Shown: positions 35,140-42,983 of the stretch, one piece after another | Position numbering within the stretch: the stretch's first letter is position 1 | Layout of the letters: each line of letters starts with the position of its first letter | Source of the DNA: Thermophilibacter provencensis | GTDB taxonomy: Bacteria > Actinomycetota > Coriobacteriia > Coriobacteriales > Atopobiaceae | Reading direction: 5' to 3' | DNA length: 64,000 bases | Assembly (NCBI RefSeq): GCF_900128445.1 | Contig: NZ_LT671417.1 | Location: 2,491,201 to 2,555,200, forward strand | Translations under genes and position numbers: made by a program | The notes under the pieces: model-generated | The model's input: the letters and a program-made list of their open reading frames with translations, nothing else | Database searches by the model: none | What the model was told of the DNA's origin: nothing

Positions 35140-35559
35140 CTAGGGCCGCCAGCACGTCCGAGAAGCTCCGTGCGAGAAGGACCGGCCCTCGTAGACGTTC
35201 TCCTGACGGGCGTCGTCAAAGTAGCCCTCAGGAGCCTGCAGGAGAACGCTGCCGTACGTGCTCGAGCGCTCGTCGCAGTCGAGCGCCGCAACGCAGCCAC
35301 AGCTGTCGAAGATCGGCAGCAGATGCTCCGCTATCAGTCCCTCCGCGCGGCAGCATCGATAGATGTCGGGTATGCGCTCGGCGGAAAACCACTCGGAGAC
35401 CTCGCACTCGTCGCCGTCGCCCGTGACGAGATACGCCCGCGAGGGCATGACGGGCTCGACGTGCGCGGCTGCAGCGTCCTGGAAGAGGAAGTCCCTGTAC
35501 TCGATGGGCACGGGATGGCGGAACTCTTGCACGATCCAGCCCGCGAAGTCGCTCTCCAT
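35140..35559 (-). CDS. SMI1/KNR4 (SUKH)-like protein, 3' end frameshifted
   Basis: 139 residues from ATG 35559 (GGGAGGGGCAC upstream). The body EFRHPVPIEYRDFLFQDAAAAHVEP and IPDIYRCCRAEGLIAEHLLPIFDSCGC resembles SUKH proteins, a superfamily of immunity proteins. The end is odd: after VYEGRSFSH the frame runs to a stop at 35140. Removing 14 nt (about 35168-35181, CCGTGCGAGAAGGA on the plus strand) restores SFSDVLAALEGTQDV and reaches a stop overlapping the next gene. The insertion contains one GCGAGAAGGA motif. Confidence 0.6.
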   Translation of the reverse strand: MESDFAGWIVQEFRHPVPIEYRDFLFQDAAAAHVEPVMPSRAYLVTGDGDECEVSEWFSAERIPDIYRCCRAEGLIAEHLLPIFDSCGCVAALDCDERSSTYGSVLLQAPEGYFDDARQENVYEGRSFSHGASRTCWRP

Positions 35560-36104
35560 GTGCCCTCCCCCGCCTCGTTGGCGTGCGTCCCCTGTTTTCC
35601 ATCTTACGAGAAGGGCGGGTGGAGTGACGGCCGGCGCCTCGTTGCTGGTAGTGAGACACGTGCTGTGGACGATCAAGCACATGAACGTCTAGGTGCTCGG
35701 CACGCCAGCGGCGCTGACCGCGGCGGATGCCACGCTCGTAGCACCGAACGTAGCCAAAGTCGTGCAAGTGTGGGTGTGGCGGAGCTCTCGAAACGCAGGG
35801 CGTCGCAGTGCAGCTGGAGCGCATGGACATGCCACCGATGCCGACGGCCACACGTGTTTGACGTCCCGCGTCATGGCGAGAGGGATCTCCCTGTGGGCGA
35901 GAAGAGCGTGTGGCCGAGGCTGGTCTAGCAAGGAAGTCGGGCGGGGCCCGCCGCGTTGTTCGCCAAGAGAGTTGGGCGGAAGGCTGGAGAGAGCGTAGTC
36001 TGGCTTGCCTCCACCTCGGAACACGTTGCGCCTCGCGCGGCGTCTGAAATGGCCACCGGGAACGGATCGCATGATTTGGGTTGAAGTGTTCTACCAGAGA
36101 AACA
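35560..36104. other. 545-nt gap with no supported gene
   Basis: No frame in this stretch shows recognisable family features, and none has a good ribosome site. It separates the SUKH and ADP-ribosylglycohydrolase genes and may be decayed DNA. No clear repeats or hairpins were seen. Confidence 0.5.
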
Positions 36105-36893
36105 TCAGAAGAGGCAGCGCTCGATGATGTCCTTGCCCCTCAGCGCCTCCATCCAGGCAGGTGGGATGGCGTCCGCCCCGTACGCGATGCCCGCGAGCGA
36201 CCCGGCCACGGCGGCCGTGGTGTCCGTGTCGTCCCCGAGGTTGACCGCGCGCAGCACGCACTCCGCGTAGGATTCCGAGACCACCAGACACCAGAGCGCG
36301 GCGCAGTAGGTATCTCGCACAAATCCGCCCGAGCCCAGGTCCTTCTCGCTGGCGGCGAGAAGGACCTCGTAGTCCGGGACCGCCTCCGCCGGCGAGGCGC
36401 CAGCCGCGAGCGCGCGCATCACGCGCACCATGTCCACGCAGGCCTCGGTGGATACGGGGTGCGCGTGCGTGATAGCCGAGACCGCGCGGACCTCGTCGTC
36501 CGTGGCGTCCGTAAAGGCGAGCGGCGCGATGCGCATGAGCGAGCCGTTGCCGTTGTCGCGCTCGCCCGCGCAGCCCACGCCGGCGGCGAGCGCGCGGGCC
36601 GTAGTGTTGCCGTAGTCAAAGACCACGCCGTCGATGGCGTAGGCGCCGTCGTCGATCCACGCGCGGAACCGGGAGAGCATGTCGCCTGTGTCCACGCGCC
36701 CGCAGACGCGAATGCTGTCGCAGGTGGCGAGCGTCATGCTCGTGTCGTCCGACCAGGTGCCCGCCGGCTGGTCGTGCGTGCCGTGGCCGACCATCCCCGT
36801 GCAAGCGAAGCTCCCCCGCGGGCGGAACTCGTACGGCACGCCGAGCGCGTCACCCACGGCCAGGCCATAGATCGCGTCACGAAGCGTTGGCAT
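36105..36893 (-). CDS. ADP-ribosylglycohydrolase (DraG/ARH family), copy 1
   Basis: A 262-residue enzyme removing ADP-ribose. Metal-binding motifs: GLAVGDALGVPYEF, GTWSDDTSMTLA (first Asp pair), GNGSLMRIAPL and VNLGDDTDTTAAVAGSLAG (second Asp cluster). GGAGGGAGGA precedes ATG 36893. The start overlaps the MBL hydrolase gene by 17 nt, so they form an operon. A close paralogue lies at 46563. One inverted GAGAAGGAC motif pair lies inside the gene (36337-36367). Confidence 0.92.
   Translation of the reverse strand: MPTLRDAIYGLAVGDALGVPYEFRPRGSFACTGMVGHGTHDQPAGTWSDDTSMTLATCDSIRVCGRVDTGDMLSRFRAWIDDGAYAIDGVVFDYGNTTARALAAGVGCAGERDNGNGSLMRIAPLAFTDATDDEVRAVSAITHAHPVSTEACVDMVRVMRALAAGASPAEAVPDYEVLLAASEKDLGSGGFVRDTYCAALWCLVVSESYAECVLRAVNLGDDTDTTAAVAGSLAGIAYGADAIPPAWMEALRGKDIIERCLF
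36337..36367. repeat. 13-bp inverted pair of the GAGAAGGAC motif inside a gene
   Basis: AGGTCCTTCTCGC (36337-36349), loop TGGCG, GCGAGAAGGACCT (36355-36367). It is a perfect stem inside the ADP-ribosylglycohydrolase coding sequence (encoding VLLAASEKDLG), absent from the paralogue at 46563, where the same place codes for DIAARPVDEI. Confidence 0.85.
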
Positions 36894-37632
36894 GCGCTCC
36901 TCCCTCCCCCGGGGCCGGCTGCAGCAGCTCGCGCAGATATCCGACGAACTCGTCCGGGCCCTCCGGCGGGCAGTGGCCGATGACGAAGGTCTCCGGTGCC
37001 GGGTCCAGGCCCTCAATCGTGGTGAGAAGTGCGCGCAGCCGCGCGGGGTCGAGGTGGCAGACGGCCAAGTCGTCGCCGGAGTCGTAGTCCTCGCAGAAGC
37101 AGTCGCCAACGAAGAGGGTACGCTCCTCGGGGACGTAGACGAGCGTAGAGTCGTTGGTGTGGGGCGCGTCCGTGGCGATCAGCCGGGCCGTCGCGCCGCC
37201 GAGGTCGATCGCGAGCTCGCCCTCAAACTCTATGTCGGCGGTCACGACGACAGGGTCCTCCCCGGGCGGGAACTCCTCGGCAAAGCCCTGGGCCGAGCGG
37301 ATGTCCGCGTGGCGCGGGTCATCCGGGTCCGAGAGGATTCCACGCGCCTCGAGTAGGTGCTCGTTCGTCTCTTTCCGGGCGACCGTGAGGCCGGCGACGG
37401 CGCTCATGCCAAAGCTGTGATCCCAGTGCCAGTGCGTAAGCGCGGTGAGGTCGGGCAGCGAAAGGCCCGCCGAGACGAGCTCGCGGTAGAAGTCCGCGAC
37501 GTGGCGCGGCGAGTAGCCCGCGTCGACGGCAAGCGCGAGGCGATCCCCACGCACGAGCGCCAGCACGGGACGGTCAAGCTCCCCGACGTGCTGGAGATAG
37601 GATATGCGCTCCGACAGGCGAACGAGCGTCAT
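36877..37632 (-). CDS. MBL-fold metallo-hydrolase
   Basis: A 251-residue metallo-beta-lactamase-fold protein. TALTHWHWDHSFG is the HxHxDH metal motif; further ligands are in DAPHTNDSTLVYV and LFVGDCFCEDYDSG and the C-terminal VIGHCPPEG. Substrate cannot be predicted. It is cotranscribed with the ADP-ribosylglycohydrolase. Confidence 0.9.
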   Translation of the reverse strand: MTLVRLSERISYLQHVGELDRPVLALVRGDRLALAVDAGYSPRHVADFYRELVSAGLSLPDLTALTHWHWDHSFGMSAVAGLTVARKETNEHLLEARGILSDPDDPRHADIRSAQGFAEEFPPGEDPVVVTADIEFEGELAIDLGGATARLIATDAPHTNDSTLVYVPEERTLFVGDCFCEDYDSGDDLAVCHLDPARLRALLTTIEGLDPAPETFVIGHCPPEGPDEFVGYLRELLQPAPGEGGAHANAS

Positions 37633-37681
37633 GGCGCCTCCTTGCGTACTTGCCCGAAGTGGCAGAAACCCCGGGACGGCC

Positions 37682-37909
37682 CTAAAGAAGCAGGTCGTAG
37701 CTTCCCTGGTCGATGTTGAACCTCATGTTGCCGACGGTCTGCTCAAGACCGAACGAGCCGTCGGGCCGGATGACGCTTTGCATGCCACCGGGCGAGGGAA
37801 GGATCTGCGTCATCCGCCCCGTCGCGAGGTCAAAGCGCATGGTGCCGATCTGATGCTCGAGGTGTGTCGTGCCGTCGGACCTGATCACGCTGCGAAAGCC
37901 GTTGTCCAT
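37682..37909 (-). CDS. Small two-repeat beta protein, function unknown
   Basis: 75 residues made of two similar units: FRSVIRSDGTTHLEHQIG with TMRFDLATG, and MQSVIRPDGSFGLEQTVG with NMRFNIDQG. Each looks like a pair of short beta hairpins. GGAGGAGAA lies upstream of ATG 37909. No family is recognised. It is between the MBL and HIRAN genes on the same strand. Confidence 0.6.
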   Translation of the reverse strand: MDNGFRSVIRSDGTTHLEHQIGTMRFDLATGRMTQILPSPGGMQSVIRPDGSFGLEQTVGNMRFNIDQGSYDLLL

Positions 37910-37958
37910 GGTTCTCCTCCCGTTCTTCTCACCTTCCCAGCCGTACGCCGACCGGGTC

Positions 37959-38285
37959 TCAGCGAGCGTCCGTCACGAAGACGCCGACGCGCACCTGCTT
38001 CCAAGGCGCAGCCTCCGGGTCCACCTGCAGCACGCGCGCCTCGAACGCCGCGGCGTGCCCGTAGAAGCACATCACCGAGAGCACGGCGTTCTCGTCCGAT
38101 GGAACGTAACCGAGCTTGGTCCCATGGTAGCGCAGCGCAACTGCCTCGGGATCGTGCGGGTTGTCCGGCTCCGGGACAAGCTTGAGTAGCGTGCCCGCCT
38201 TGAGCTCCCCGAGCACCAGCGCACCATCCCAGAACTGGAACCCCGCGACGTTGAACGACATCAGCTGACGTGACGGCTCGTACAT
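37959..38285 (-). CDS. HIRAN-domain protein
   Basis: A 108-residue protein that is essentially one HIRAN domain: FNVAGFQFWDGALVLGELKAGTLLKLVPEPDNPHDPEAVALRYHGTKLGYVPSDENAVLS. The PxNPxDxxAVAL and KLGYxP blocks are diagnostic. HIRAN domains bind DNA 3' ends or are found in DNA-processing proteins; stand-alone versions have unknown roles. GAGAGGGGAG precedes ATG 38285. It marks the left side of the defence-rich region. Confidence 0.85.
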   Translation of the reverse strand: MYEPSRQLMSFNVAGFQFWDGALVLGELKAGTLLKLVPEPDNPHDPEAVALRYHGTKLGYVPSDENAVLSVMCFYGHAAAFEARVLQVDPEAAPWKQVRVGVFVTDAR

Positions 38286-38405
38286 GTTGGCTCCCCTCTC
38301 TCGACTTGAGGGGAGTGTACAAGGGCGACCGGACAATAATTCGACGCGGGCCGCTTACGCCGCCTTTCGCGAAGCCCCCGTACGCCTAGACCAGGCAAGG
38401 CTCAA

Positions 38406-39263
38406 TCAAAGGTTCTCGAGCGTACGGCGATAAGCATCGGTCAAATCGGTAAAGGCCGGATCGGAGAGAAAATCATGCGTCGTCGAAATCTGCCAGCCGT
38501 TGACGTGCGAAACCTCCCTCGCGTAACGCCGCGCTATAGAGCAGGGAATTTCTCCGCCAAAGGCAATATCGCCATCTGGCTCAAAGAGCACGACAGAGAG
38601 CACGTCAAAGTTCCAGGATCGAAAGGCGGAGAGTGGCGTTGTCCTTACGTCCGTTAGCATGCGAGCCTTCACCTGAATGAGCGTTCCATCCTTAAGCTCG
38701 ACATCGGCAGAGGGATGTGAGACAGCAAGAGGAACCGTACCGTGATACTCGGCAACGATCCGCTCAGCAAGCTCTCCAACAACGTTATTTGACCTACCAA
38801 GAGCAGATGAGATGCGGTTCTTCACTGAGCAGAACTCGCGCCAAAGGGAGCCTATGGGCTCACTGGACTCATTTGTGGAAGCGGAGGCGGCCGCGCCCTC
38901 TGAATGGGACTGTTCATGCAGTCCCACATCTGCTTTTGTGGAAACCTCATACGAGAATTGCTCTTTGGGACAATACTCGCTCAGCTTTGGAAAGTCTCTC
39001 CTGTTGACGGCACGGTAGTACCAGCGCAACGCATTCTGAAGTCCGCCATTACGCTCCTCCGGACACGACTTGAGCGTAAGCAGCGCGGCGTAGACTCGGT
39101 CATCATTTGCCACAACCACGTCAAGGTCTTCTCTCAAAATGCGCTCTACCCTGCGGGCTCTGCTCAGACGCGTCCGAATTGCCTTGTCGCTGAGAGGATC
39201 GTTCTTCTCCCTGAGAGGATCGTTCTTCTCCAAGAGCGCGTCACGAAGCTTCCACTCGTTCAT
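38406..39263 (-). CDS. PD-(D/E)XK-like protein, possible restriction nuclease
   Basis: A 285-residue protein. The C-terminal half has NNVVGELAERIVAEYHG, then SADVELKDGTLIQVKARML. An Asp followed by a hydrophobic strand and QVK is the PD-(D/E)XK catalytic pattern. WNFDVLSVVLFEPDGD follows, as in DUF6998/restriction-like proteins. The N-terminus contains a tandem repeat, EKNDPLREKNDPLS, encoded by two 21-bp copies carrying GTTCTTCTCC. No methyltransferase partner is adjacent. Base composition is lower in GC than to the left. Confidence 0.65.
   Translation of the reverse strand: MNEWKLRDALLEKNDPLREKNDPLSDKAIRTRLSRARRVERILREDLDVVVANDDRVYAALLTLKSCPEERNGGLQNALRWYYRAVNRRDFPKLSEYCPKEQFSYEVSTKADVGLHEQSHSEGAAASASTNESSEPIGSLWREFCSVKNRISSALGRSNNVVGELAERIVAEYHGTVPLAVSHPSADVELKDGTLIQVKARMLTDVRTTPLSAFRSWNFDVLSVVLFEPDGDIAFGGEIPCSIARRYAREVSHVNGWQISTTHDFLSDPAFTDLTDAYRRTLENL
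39197..39238. repeat. Tandem 21-bp repeat carrying the GAGAAGAAC motif
   Basis: CTGAGAGGATCGTTCTTCTC C occurs twice in direct succession, in frame, duplicating seven codons in the nuclease-like gene. Confidence 0.85.
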
Positions 39264-39387
39264 TGCCCCACACCCTTTATTCGCTTTAACGTATGCATCA
39301 CGACCGCATGGCGAGACCCAGGCAGAAACCTCACCTTTCAGTCACAAAATCGGTTAACAGATCTTACGGGCAGTTTCCAATCCCCTA

Positions 39388-39747
39388 CTACGACTGGGAG
39401 TACTCGTCCGCAATCTTCGTGTAAGTGCCGTATGAGTGGCCGTGCAGTTTCAGCCACTCGTCTCTCTTTCGATAGGCACACAGCGCCCTAGCGAGAGCAT
39501 CTGCTCCATAGTCTCGAGCTATCCAGTCCAGAAAGCTGCGCCGGGCGAAAGTACTTATGTCACGACCAAGCGTTCCTCTCTGTACTAGAGAAACAACGGC
39601 ATCGATATAGATTCTTGCGGAGCCCGCGTCCATTCCGGTTGATCTTGATACGTAATCCGCTAGCTTGGGCTTTGGTTCCCCATTGCGCAGTACCCTCCCG
39701 GCAGCTTCGTAGCAGGCACAAATCTGAGCTTCAGTTATTGCTGACAT
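39388..39747 (-). CDS. Hypothetical protein of the defence island
   Basis: 119 residues from ATG 39747 (GAGGAGG upstream). The sequence AEAQICACYEAAGRVLRNG-like start, LADYVSRSTGMDAGSARIYIDAVVSLVQRGTLGRDIS and FLDWIARDYGADALARALCAYRKRDEWLKLHG is helical and compact. Similar segments occur as N-terminal domains of HNH-type nucleases, but no catalytic residues are visible here. It could be a detached accessory domain. Confidence 0.55.
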   Translation of the reverse strand: MSAITEAQICACYEAAGRVLRNGEPKPKLADYVSRSTGMDAGSARIYIDAVVSLVQRGTLGRDISTFARRSFLDWIARDYGADALARALCAYRKRDEWLKLHGHSYGTYTKIADEYSQS

Positions 39748-39912
39748 GAATGCCTCCTCGTTTGAATTGAACAAGGCAAACGTTAGCAGGTGAGACGTAA
39801 TAACTAAATAGTAAACTTTCGGCTAAATTGATGGTTGCACGTCACCTTCCATTTTCACGTACTACCGCAGCCACCCCGCGATCTTGCGGATACCCAGCAG
39901 CCTGTCAGCGAT

Positions 39913-40560
39913 TCACGGATAGAGCTCGTCCCAGTGGTCGGGCGCCAAGTCAGCCGGCAGCTTCACAAGCAGCTCTCGGGACTTCTCGTTTGCGTCGTTC
40001 CAGACAACCTCTCCCCCGTCGCGACCAAGAAGCTCGTCAATCTCGTCCTTCCGCTCCAGGAGCCGCTCGTACAGCGAGAAGTCCGCAATCCAGATGCTCG
40101 CGCCAACCCAAGCGTCCCGACGCGAGTAATACGCAAGGGCGTTGGCACCTCGAAGGCCCAGGCTGAACGAGATATTCCAGCCGGAGTTCTCATACCGATT
40201 CGACTGATCCCCGTACGCTTCCACAAAGTCCGGGCGGTCGGAGCAGTAGTTGAAGAGCCCGTCCCAGAACGCCGTACGAAAGATCTTGGGGTCAATTTCC
40301 TCAGCTCGCTCGGCATCCATCAGGTATTGCACGCGCACGCCGACGAGAAGCGGGCCCGTCTCGCCCACGAGCCGGGAGCGGAAGACCTCGGGCTCCGGTG
40401 CGCCGATGTCCTCGCGGCCGACCGCAAGGTCGATGGGGCAGCCCAGCCTGTCGGCTATCTGCCAACATGTGCGACTGATGCGCGACGCGAGCGAGACAAG
40501 ATGAGACAGCGCAACTCCCGCCTGTGCAGGAGGCGCGGGCCCAGGGGGCGGCGGGAGCAC
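39913..40560 (-). pseudogene. DUF4268-like C-terminal fragment
   Basis: About 190 residues with a DUF4268-like core (FWDGLFNYCSDRPDFVEAY, ISFSLGLRGANALAYYSRRDAWVGASIWI, YERLLERKDEIDELLG, VVWNDANEK). DUF4268 is usually the C-terminal part of a larger nuclease-like protein. The 5' end has no credible start and abuts the exonuclease fragment in a different frame, so this is probably a truncated remnant. Confidence 0.6.
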
Positions 40561-41039
40561 GGGGCAATGTATCCTTGTAGTTCCCCGAGCCCCCTTGTTG
40601 GATATCTCTGGCGGTCAGCATCCCATCGCCCTGCAACGGGTGCGAACTCTCGCATTACGTCAAAGACCGACGCGTTGCCGAAGGAGATGCCTGCCGTCTG
40701 AAGAAACAGGAGGTCAAAGGCGACGTTATAACCAACGATAAGATCTGTGCCCTCGAAGAACTCCTCAATCTCCGGCTTCAGCAACACCAAAGACGGACAG
40801 CCTGTCACCATCGAAGGAGAGATGCCGTGGGTGCGCTGCGCCAAAGGCCAGCTTGAGTGATGCTCGGGTCGTACGTAGCGAGACAGCGAGACCTCTCCAT
40901 CGCCACGAACAAGAGCAATCTGCAGTACTTCATCGGAACGCGGGTCGAGTCCTGTGCTCTCAACGTCAAGGCACACGACCCTATCGCACGAGATTTCGCG
41001 CAGAGCGGTAATGTCCCCCGTTCTGTACCACAGTCTCAT
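40455..41039 (-). pseudogene. DnaQ-like 3'-5' exonuclease, C-terminus lost
   Basis: Residues 1-150 are a DEDD exonuclease: CLDVESTGLDPRSDEVLQIAL (Exo I, D-x-E) and LIVGYNVAFDLLFLQTAG (Exo II). After GELQGYIAP, near 40575, similarity ends and the frame continues in low-complexity residues. The Exo III motif (HxAxxD) is missing, so the enzyme should be inactive. The lost end coincides with the start of the DUF4268 fragment, which suggests a deletion joined the two. Confidence 0.72.
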
Positions 41040-41125
41040 TGCGCCTCCGTTCGCGATGGCTTCAAGTGTCTAGACCATAGCAACCGGACCGGACAATAAT
41101 CCCTCCTAGGGCACGCGGAGGACGT

Positions 41126-42250
41126 TTACCCCTCAACCCCATACCGCGCCAGCAACGCCTCGCGATTCTCAATCAGGTACTCCCTCATGAACGGAATCGA
41201 GAAGCCCACGTATCCACGGGCTGTCGGCTCAATGACCTGACGGGAGACGAGCAGCTTTCGCGCAGTGGAAAGAGATGAGGCAGGAACGCCCAGCCGGCTG
41301 GCTATTTCCCCCGTTGAAGAAGCCAGCACGTCCTCCGACATCGCAACCAAATACTCCATCGCTGTCTTGGGAAGATGGGCGATTGCCGTCTCGAGCACCG
41401 TGCGCTCGAACTCCCGCCGCGCGACGGCAACGCCCTTCTCGACATCCTCAGCTGAAATGGCGTCGAATTCCCCGCCGCCACGAACCTGTGCGGCGCGCCA
41501 GATGTTGTAGCCCACCAGCTGAATGAGATAGGCATACCCCGCGGTTGAGTCGGCGGCAGTTGCGAGCGCGCCCTCGTCAATCCGGACGCCATTCTTCTCG
41601 AAAGTTGCCCTGAGCGCCGCCTCGACCTCGCCCACAGGAATGGTGTCCAGCTCTTTCGGGTACGCGCGCCTCAAGAACGTAGGCCCGTCCTCACCCAGCA
41701 GATTCATCACTCCCGCAGTCAGCCCCGCAAAAACAAAGGCGATGTTGCGACGCTCCCGGATAAGATGCTGAATCGCTACGGCAATCTCGCGAACGTCCTC
41801 AACGCTGGCGTCCTGAATCTCGTCAATTGTCACGAGCAAGCCTTTTCCCTTCTCGGTCAGCTTGCCGGCGACGCGCTCCAAGGCTTCATAGATATCCTCA
41901 GTTCTGTGAGGCTCCTCCTTCTGAGCCTTCGCCTTTACGACCATGAGATCAAGCTCTACCGAGTAGTCAACGCTGTCCGTCTTCTCGAGACGTCGACAAA
42001 TCAATTGGGGAAGGTGCTCCGCCGCCGTCACGTCCACAACGCGCCACCCGCGCTGACGGGCAATATCGCCCAGCTCAGTGAGAAGAACGGTCTTGCCCGA
42101 GCCTCTTGGGCCCGTAATGCGCATAAGCCTGCCGGGGGCGCCGACGCCCTCCTCAAGCCCAATCTCAAAGTCGTCGAGAACCGCATCGCGACCTGCCAGG
42201 ACTGGGGGCTCCGCACCCGCAGTCGGCTTGAACGGGTTGACCTTCCTCAT
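41126..42250 (-). CDS. AAA ATPase with C-terminal winged helix
   Basis: A 374-residue ATPase. Walker A is ITGPRGSGKTVLLTE, Walker B LLVTIDEIQDASVEDV, and sensor FVFAGLTAGVM. The C-terminal ~90 residues form a winged-helix-like domain (EYLVAMSEDVLASSTGEIASRLGVPASSLSTARKLLVSRQVIEPTARG). It resembles archaeal-type STAND-like ATPases found alone in actinobacterial accessory regions. ATG 42250 has GAGGAGG 6 nt upstream. The leader contains iterated AACGAAAACGG boxes. A deletion remnant of a second copy lies at 44556. Confidence 0.85.
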   Translation of the reverse strand: MRKVNPFKPTAGAEPPVLAGRDAVLDDFEIGLEEGVGAPGRLMRITGPRGSGKTVLLTELGDIARQRGWRVVDVTAAEHLPQLICRRLEKTDSVDYSVELDLMVVKAKAQKEEPHRTEDIYEALERVAGKLTEKGKGLLVTIDEIQDASVEDVREIAVAIQHLIRERRNIAFVFAGLTAGVMNLLGEDGPTFLRRAYPKELDTIPVGEVEAALRATFEKNGVRIDEGALATAADSTAGYAYLIQLVGYNIWRAAQVRGGGEFDAISAEDVEKGVAVARREFERTVLETAIAHLPKTAMEYLVAMSEDVLASSTGEIASRLGVPASSLSTARKLLVSRQVIEPTARGYVGFSIPFMREYLIENREALLARYGVEG

Positions 42251-42276
42251 GGCGCCTCCTCGCGTCGAGGGCTCCG

Positions 42277-42345
42277 TTTTCGTTATTTTATCCGTTTTCG
42301 TTTTTTTATTTTTTCTCGTTTTTCTATTTGAGATGGGAGGACGTC
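42277..42345 (-). promoter_or_regulatory. AT-rich leader with AACGAAAACGG iterons upstream of the AAA ATPase
   Basis: On the minus strand AACGAAAACGGATAAAAT is followed directly by AACGAAAACGGA, preceded by an A/T-rich tract. A close copy of this ~50-bp leader lies at 44632-44690. The ATPase's own winged helix could bind it; that is inference. Confidence 0.5.
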
Positions 42346-42431
42346 GAGCGCAGCTGCGGACCCGTGACCACAACAAATAGGCCCGGGAGCCGCCCTCAGC
42401 TCCCGGGCCCGCACGCGTCAACAGTCAGCAC

Positions 42432-42554
42432 CTACACCGTCATGCCGCCGTCGACGGCCAGGACCTCGCCCGTCACGTAGGACGCGAGGTCGCTCGCCAG
42501 GCAGACGAAGGCGCTGAGCACGCCCTTGGTGTTGGTGTCGATGATCTTGCCAAG
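42432..42554 (-). pseudogene. SDR oxidoreductase (FabG-like) C-terminal remnant
   Basis: About 40 codons ending at a TAG: EELGKIIDTNTKGVLSAFVC, then LASDLASYVTGEVLAVDGGM TV. The TNTKG segment and the YVTGExLxVDGGM end are classical short-chain dehydrogenase pieces that are normally ~100 residues apart, so an internal deletion joined them. Confidence 0.75.
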
Positions 42555-42616
42555 CTCCTCACAATAGCGTCAGACTTGATTGTCAGTCAGGCTGCCGCCG
42601 CCCCGAACCGTGACGG

Positions 42617-42907
42617 TCACTCCATCACCTCGAACTCGTCGATGAACCAGCACGGTCGGTCTGAGTCGGGGTCCCCGTCGACGAACCAGCAGCCACCATG
42701 GCGACTTGGATGCATGGTCGGGCACTCGGCTACGGTCTCCCACGCATCGTCGTCCTCCGCCCTGTTCTCGTCAACGCATCGCTCGTATTCCCACTCGATT
42801 GATTCGACATAGGCAATCGCAGCCTCGCGCGTGGAGTAGACGCGCTCAACGTAGCTCAGGTGGTCGCTATAGCAGCCGGATTCATGTCGGACGAGATAGA
42901 CCTTCAC
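42617..42907 (-). CDS. Small acidic hypothetical protein
   Basis: A 96-residue protein rich in Asp/Glu and aromatic residues (MKVYLVRHESGCYSDHLSYV, REAAIAYVESIEWEYERC, CWFIDEFEVME). GGGGAGGAAG lies upstream. The start resembles small DUF proteins that display a beta strand plus helix, but no firm family can be named. It is isolated between the SDR remnant and the AlbA_2 gene. Confidence 0.55.
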   Translation of the reverse strand: MKVYLVRHESGCYSDHLSYVERVYSTREAAIAYVESIEWEYERCVDENRAEDDDAWETVAECPTMHPSRHGGCWFVDGDPDSDRPCWFIDEFEVME

Positions 42908-42983
42908 TTCTTCCTCCCCTTGCTATGACGGACTCGTTTGCCCATGAGCCAGCTTATGCTGTCCTAAAACATCGCAGAGGAGC

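Noticed and set aside
35228-35851. Minus-strand frame of 207 codons in the gap before the ADP-ribosylglycohydrolase
   Set aside because: It overlaps the SUKH gene in another frame, is rich in Arg and His and has no recognisable domain.
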